The notes beneath the pieces were generated by a model, which was not told where the DNA came from, did not search any database, and was given only the letters and a program-made list of their open reading frames with translations. Shown here piece by piece: positions 61,965-64,000 of a stretch of 64,000 nucleotides of DNA. This stretch comes from an uncultured Pelagibacteraceae bacterium. GTDB taxonomy: Bacteria > Pseudomonadota > Alphaproteobacteria > Pelagibacterales > Pelagibacteraceae. Location of the stretch: NCBI GenBank assembly GCA_902586495.1, contig CACIHQ010000003.1, forward strand, positions 36,606 to 100,605, read 5' to 3'. The number at the start of each line of letters is the position of its first letter. The stretch's first letter is position 1. The position numbers and the translations under genes are program-made.

Positions 61965-63383
61965 ATGACAAAAAACGCGATCACTTGGATAAGAGAGGAT
62001 TTTAGAATTGAAAATAACCCTGCCCTTTCTTACGCAACCCAAAATCATGATAGCGTGCTTGCCCTATACATTTACAACAAAAGCGACTTTGATGCCAAAA
62101 GAGAGGCACAAAAATGGTGGCTTTCAAAATCATTAGAAATCTTTAAGTTTGAATTATCTAAGTTTAAGATCAATCTTCAAATATTGGCAGGTGATGAGCT
62201 GGATATATTTTCAAAGATTAAAAAAAAAGACAATATGTCGATATATTGGAATAAAATTTACGAACCAGACGTAATTGCAAAAGGAAAAAAGATTAGAGAT
62301 ATTTTTGTTAAAAATCAGATTAATTACAAATATTTTAAAGGAAATATTTTAAATGAGTTTCAAGAGGTAACTAAAAATGACGGAACACCTTTTAAAGTTT
62401 TCACACCATTTTGGAGAAACGCTGAACAAAAATTTTTAGGATCACCACCAAGTAAAAATTATAGTATTAAAAAAAAAACAAAGTCATTAACATTCTTTAA
62501 AGGTTGTATAGAGCCAAAAGATATTCTTCCAAGAAAAAATTGGTATAAAAAGTTTGAAAAATATTGGAAGGTTTCTGAGGAAGAGTCTAAAAAAATTCTA
62601 AAAGATCTAATTGATGGTAAAATTAAAGATTATGGAACTGCAAGAGATTATCCTTCTGTCGAGGGCACATCTAAATTATCTCCTTATATCAAACATGGAC
62701 AAATTCACGTGAATACTATTTGGAAAAAGTGCAGTGAAATTAAATCGAAAGGAATTGGTTACAGAAAATATATTAATGAATTAGGATGGCGTGAATTTTC
62801 ACATAGTTTAATCAATTATTTCCCGGAATTTTTAAAAGGAAATTATAGAAAAGAATTTGATAAGTTTCCCTGGGTCAAAAATGAAAAATTTTTAAAGGCG
62901 TGGAAATCAGGTATGACGGGTTATCCGATTGTTGATGCTGGGATGAGAGAGCTTTATGAAACTGGTTGGATGCATAACCGGATAAGAATGGTTGTGGGTT
63001 CCTTTCTAGTAAAACATTTAAGAATAAATTGGACTGAGGGTGAAAAACATTTTAGAAATTGTTTATTAGATTTTAATAAAGCTAATAATGTAGCTCAATG
63101 GCAATGGGTTGCTGGTTGCGGCGCTGATGCAGCTCCTTATTTCAGAATATTCAATCCTATCCTTCAAGGTGAAAAATTTGATAAAGAAGGAAAGTATGTA
63201 AAAAAATGGGTACCAGAATTAAGTAAGGTTCCACAAAAGTTTATTCATAAACCATGGGAAATGGAAATTAAATATCAAGAAGCAATAAATACAATTATTG
63301 GAAAAAGTTATCCAAAACCAATTGTTATTCATGAGCAAGCAAGAGCCGCAGCTTTAAAAGCGTTTCAAACTTTAAAAAATTAG
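61965..63383 (+). CDS. phrB: Deoxyribodipyrimidine photolyase (CPD class I type)
   Basis: The 472-residue light-driven repair enzyme has a photolyase N-terminus (TWIREDFRIENNPAL) and FAD-binding motifs: YGTARDYPSVEGTSKLSPYIKHG (in parts), GWMHNRIRMVVGSFLVKHL and WVAGCGADAAPYFRIFNP. It repairs UV cyclobutane dimers, as suits a surface-ocean bacterium. It starts 6 bases after the lyase gene. Confidence 0.93.
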   Translation: MTKNAITWIREDFRIENNPALSYATQNHDSVLALYIYNKSDFDAKREAQKWWLSKSLEIFKFELSKFKINLQILAGDELDIFSKIKKKDNMSIYWNKIYEPDVIAKGKKIRDIFVKNQINYKYFKGNILNEFQEVTKNDGTPFKVFTPFWRNAEQKFLGSPPSKNYSIKKKTKSLTFFKGCIEPKDILPRKNWYKKFEKYWKVSEEESKKILKDLIDGKIKDYGTARDYPSVEGTSKLSPYIKHGQIHVNTIWKKCSEIKSKGIGYRKYINELGWREFSHSLINYFPEFLKGNYRKEFDKFPWVKNEKFLKAWKSGMTGYPIVDAGMRELYETGWMHNRIRMVVGSFLVKHLRINWTEGEKHFRNCLLDFNKANNVAQWQWVAGCGADAAPYFRIFNPILQGEKFDKEGKYVKKWVPELSKVPQKFIHKPWEMEIKYQEAINTIIGKSYPKPIVIHEQARAAALKAFQTLKN

Positions 63384-63392
63384 TAATATAAT

Positions 63393-64000
63393 TTATAAAT
63401 TGTATTCTCTAGATGTTAAATCATACAATCGACTTATGGTACGCTCAAAAGGAGCTTTAAGAGATTTTGAAGATGTGAAATTTTCCAAACTTTCTGCAGC
63501 TGTGGTAGCCAAAGGAATATCTTTATCGTGAATTATATCTAATAATGTTATAAATCTCTGTTGTTGATCTGAATTATTATTGCTAAACAATGGAATTTCT
63601 TCGATAACAATAAATTTAGAGTTTTTAATTATTTCCAAATAATCCTCAGCTCCTAAATTTCTATTACAAAGTTCATCAAAGCTAAATCTACAAATCCCTT
63701 CATAAAAGTTTTGTATTGTAAAATCTCTCCCCTTAATATTTAAATTCATAGGTGAGTTTTTTTTTTCTTTTGTAATAATTCTAAAAAATTTGTTTATTTT
63801 AAAATTGGTTTCTTGATTTAAAGGAAAAAAAAATCTTTGTTTTTGATTTTCTTTTGATTTTCGATAATCATCCTCAATTTTTAATTCATAGTTAATAGCA
63901 TTTTTTTTCATAATTTCTATGAATGGTAAAAATTGGTCTCTCTGTAATCCATCTTTATACAATTCAGATAATTCAATATTTGAAGTTAATATGATCTTAA
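63393..64000 (-). CDS. zapE: ZapE/AFG1-like ATPase, N-terminal part outside the window
   Basis: The frame is open to base 64000, so the track's start (63962) is internal. The visible C-terminal 202 codons read SNIELSELYKDGLQRDQFLPFIEI, then FSFDELCNRNLGAEDYLEI and KAPFERTISRLYDLTSREY, matching AFG1-family ATPases. Walker motifs would lie beyond the edge. ZapE acts at the division ring in E. coli; AFG1 relatives act in respiratory complex quality control. Confidence 0.88.
   Translation of the reverse strand, partial: KIILTSNIELSELYKDGLQRDQFLPFIEIMKKNAINYELKIEDDYRKSKENQKQRFFFPLNQETNFKINKFFRIITKEKKNSPMNLNIKGRDFTIQNFYEGICRFSFDELCNRNLGAEDYLEIIKNSKFIVIEEIPLFSNNNSDQQQRFITLLDIIHDKDIPLATTAAESLENFTSSKSLKAPFERTISRLYDLTSREYNL

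Noticed and set aside
1-64000. CRISPR array, prophage, IS element or other mobile DNA
   Set aside because: No repeated spacers, transposase, integrase or phage genes were found, and composition looks uniform.

Overview
The window looks like a piece of a SAR11 (Candidatus Pelagibacter-type, Alphaproteobacteria) chromosome. The DNA is very AT-rich. Genes are packed with gaps of a few bases or overlaps, lysine/asparagine/isoleucine-rich proteins dominate, and the gene content is typical of that group: taurine-type ABC uptake, dimethylglycine/sarcosine dehydrogenases with ETF, AcuI, methanethiol oxidase, a DmdA-like GcvT protein and Fhs. I see no rRNA, tRNA, IS element, prophage or CRISPR array. 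Only one stretch longer than 300 bases lacks a conventional gene (about 21.0-21.55 kb), and it holds a small unlisted membrane ORF plus a possible structured RNA.

Layout. 0-12 kb: an organosulfonate region. An omega-amino acid (taurine-type) aminotransferase, alanine dehydrogenase and a dimethylglycine-dehydrogenase-like flavoprotein (cut by the left edge) run leftwards. A TauABC-type transporter, an LDH2/ComC-type dehydrogenase, a phosphate acyltransferase and a sulfopropanediol-dehydrogenase-like HisD homologue run rightwards. 12-20 kb: a LysE exporter, MsrB, a VOC protein, cysE-cysK, then a run of very small uncharacterised proteins (15.2-17.9 kb), a DsbA-fold isomerase, DUF2798, an SMR-like protein without its key Glu, and a HisN-type phosphatase. 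20-25 kb: a gamma-butyrobetaine-hydroxylase-like oxygenase, the RNA/tiny-ORF region, a methyltransferase, DUF4396 plus a cupredoxin, an ETHE1-like sulfur dioxygenase, a periplasmic thioredoxin-like protein and AzlCD. 25-29.4 kb: an FbpABC-type iron(III) transporter behind two Fur-like palindromes. 29.4-33.5 kb: LysR, AcuI, FolE, HisI and small oxygenase/DUF genes. 33.5-39.3 kb: ETF-QO, EtfA, EtfB and a complete dimethylglycine/sarcosine dehydrogenase. 39.3-43.7 kb: a tight seven-gene operon centred on a SELENBP1-type methanethiol oxidase and a [2Fe-2S] ferredoxin. 44.4-46.5 kb: a MetF-like plus DmdA-like pair. 46.5-54.5 kb: small membrane genes, PurEK, GNAT, cold-shock protein, racemase, EamA transporter, Fhs and a glutamine amidotransferase. 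54.6-59.8 kb: a Liv/Urt-type ABC transporter. 59.8-64 kb: GpsA, a diaminopropionate ammonia-lyase-like enzyme, a photolyase and ZapE (cut by the right edge).

How it fits together (inference). The window is rich in one-carbon and organosulfur metabolism. Methyl groups from glycine-betaine-derived amines (DMGDH/SARDH to ETF to ETF-QO) and from an unknown substrate of the DmdA-like protein would enter the folate pool (MetF-like, Fhs) and feed biosynthesis such as purines (PurEK). Methanethiol, taurine or sulfopropanediol, persulfide (ETHE1) and sulfide (CysEK) routes are all represented. The taurine/DHPS pathway is visibly incomplete here: no Xsc, ComDE or SuyAB lies in the window. No enzyme specificity was tested; names rest on motif and family recognition by eye.
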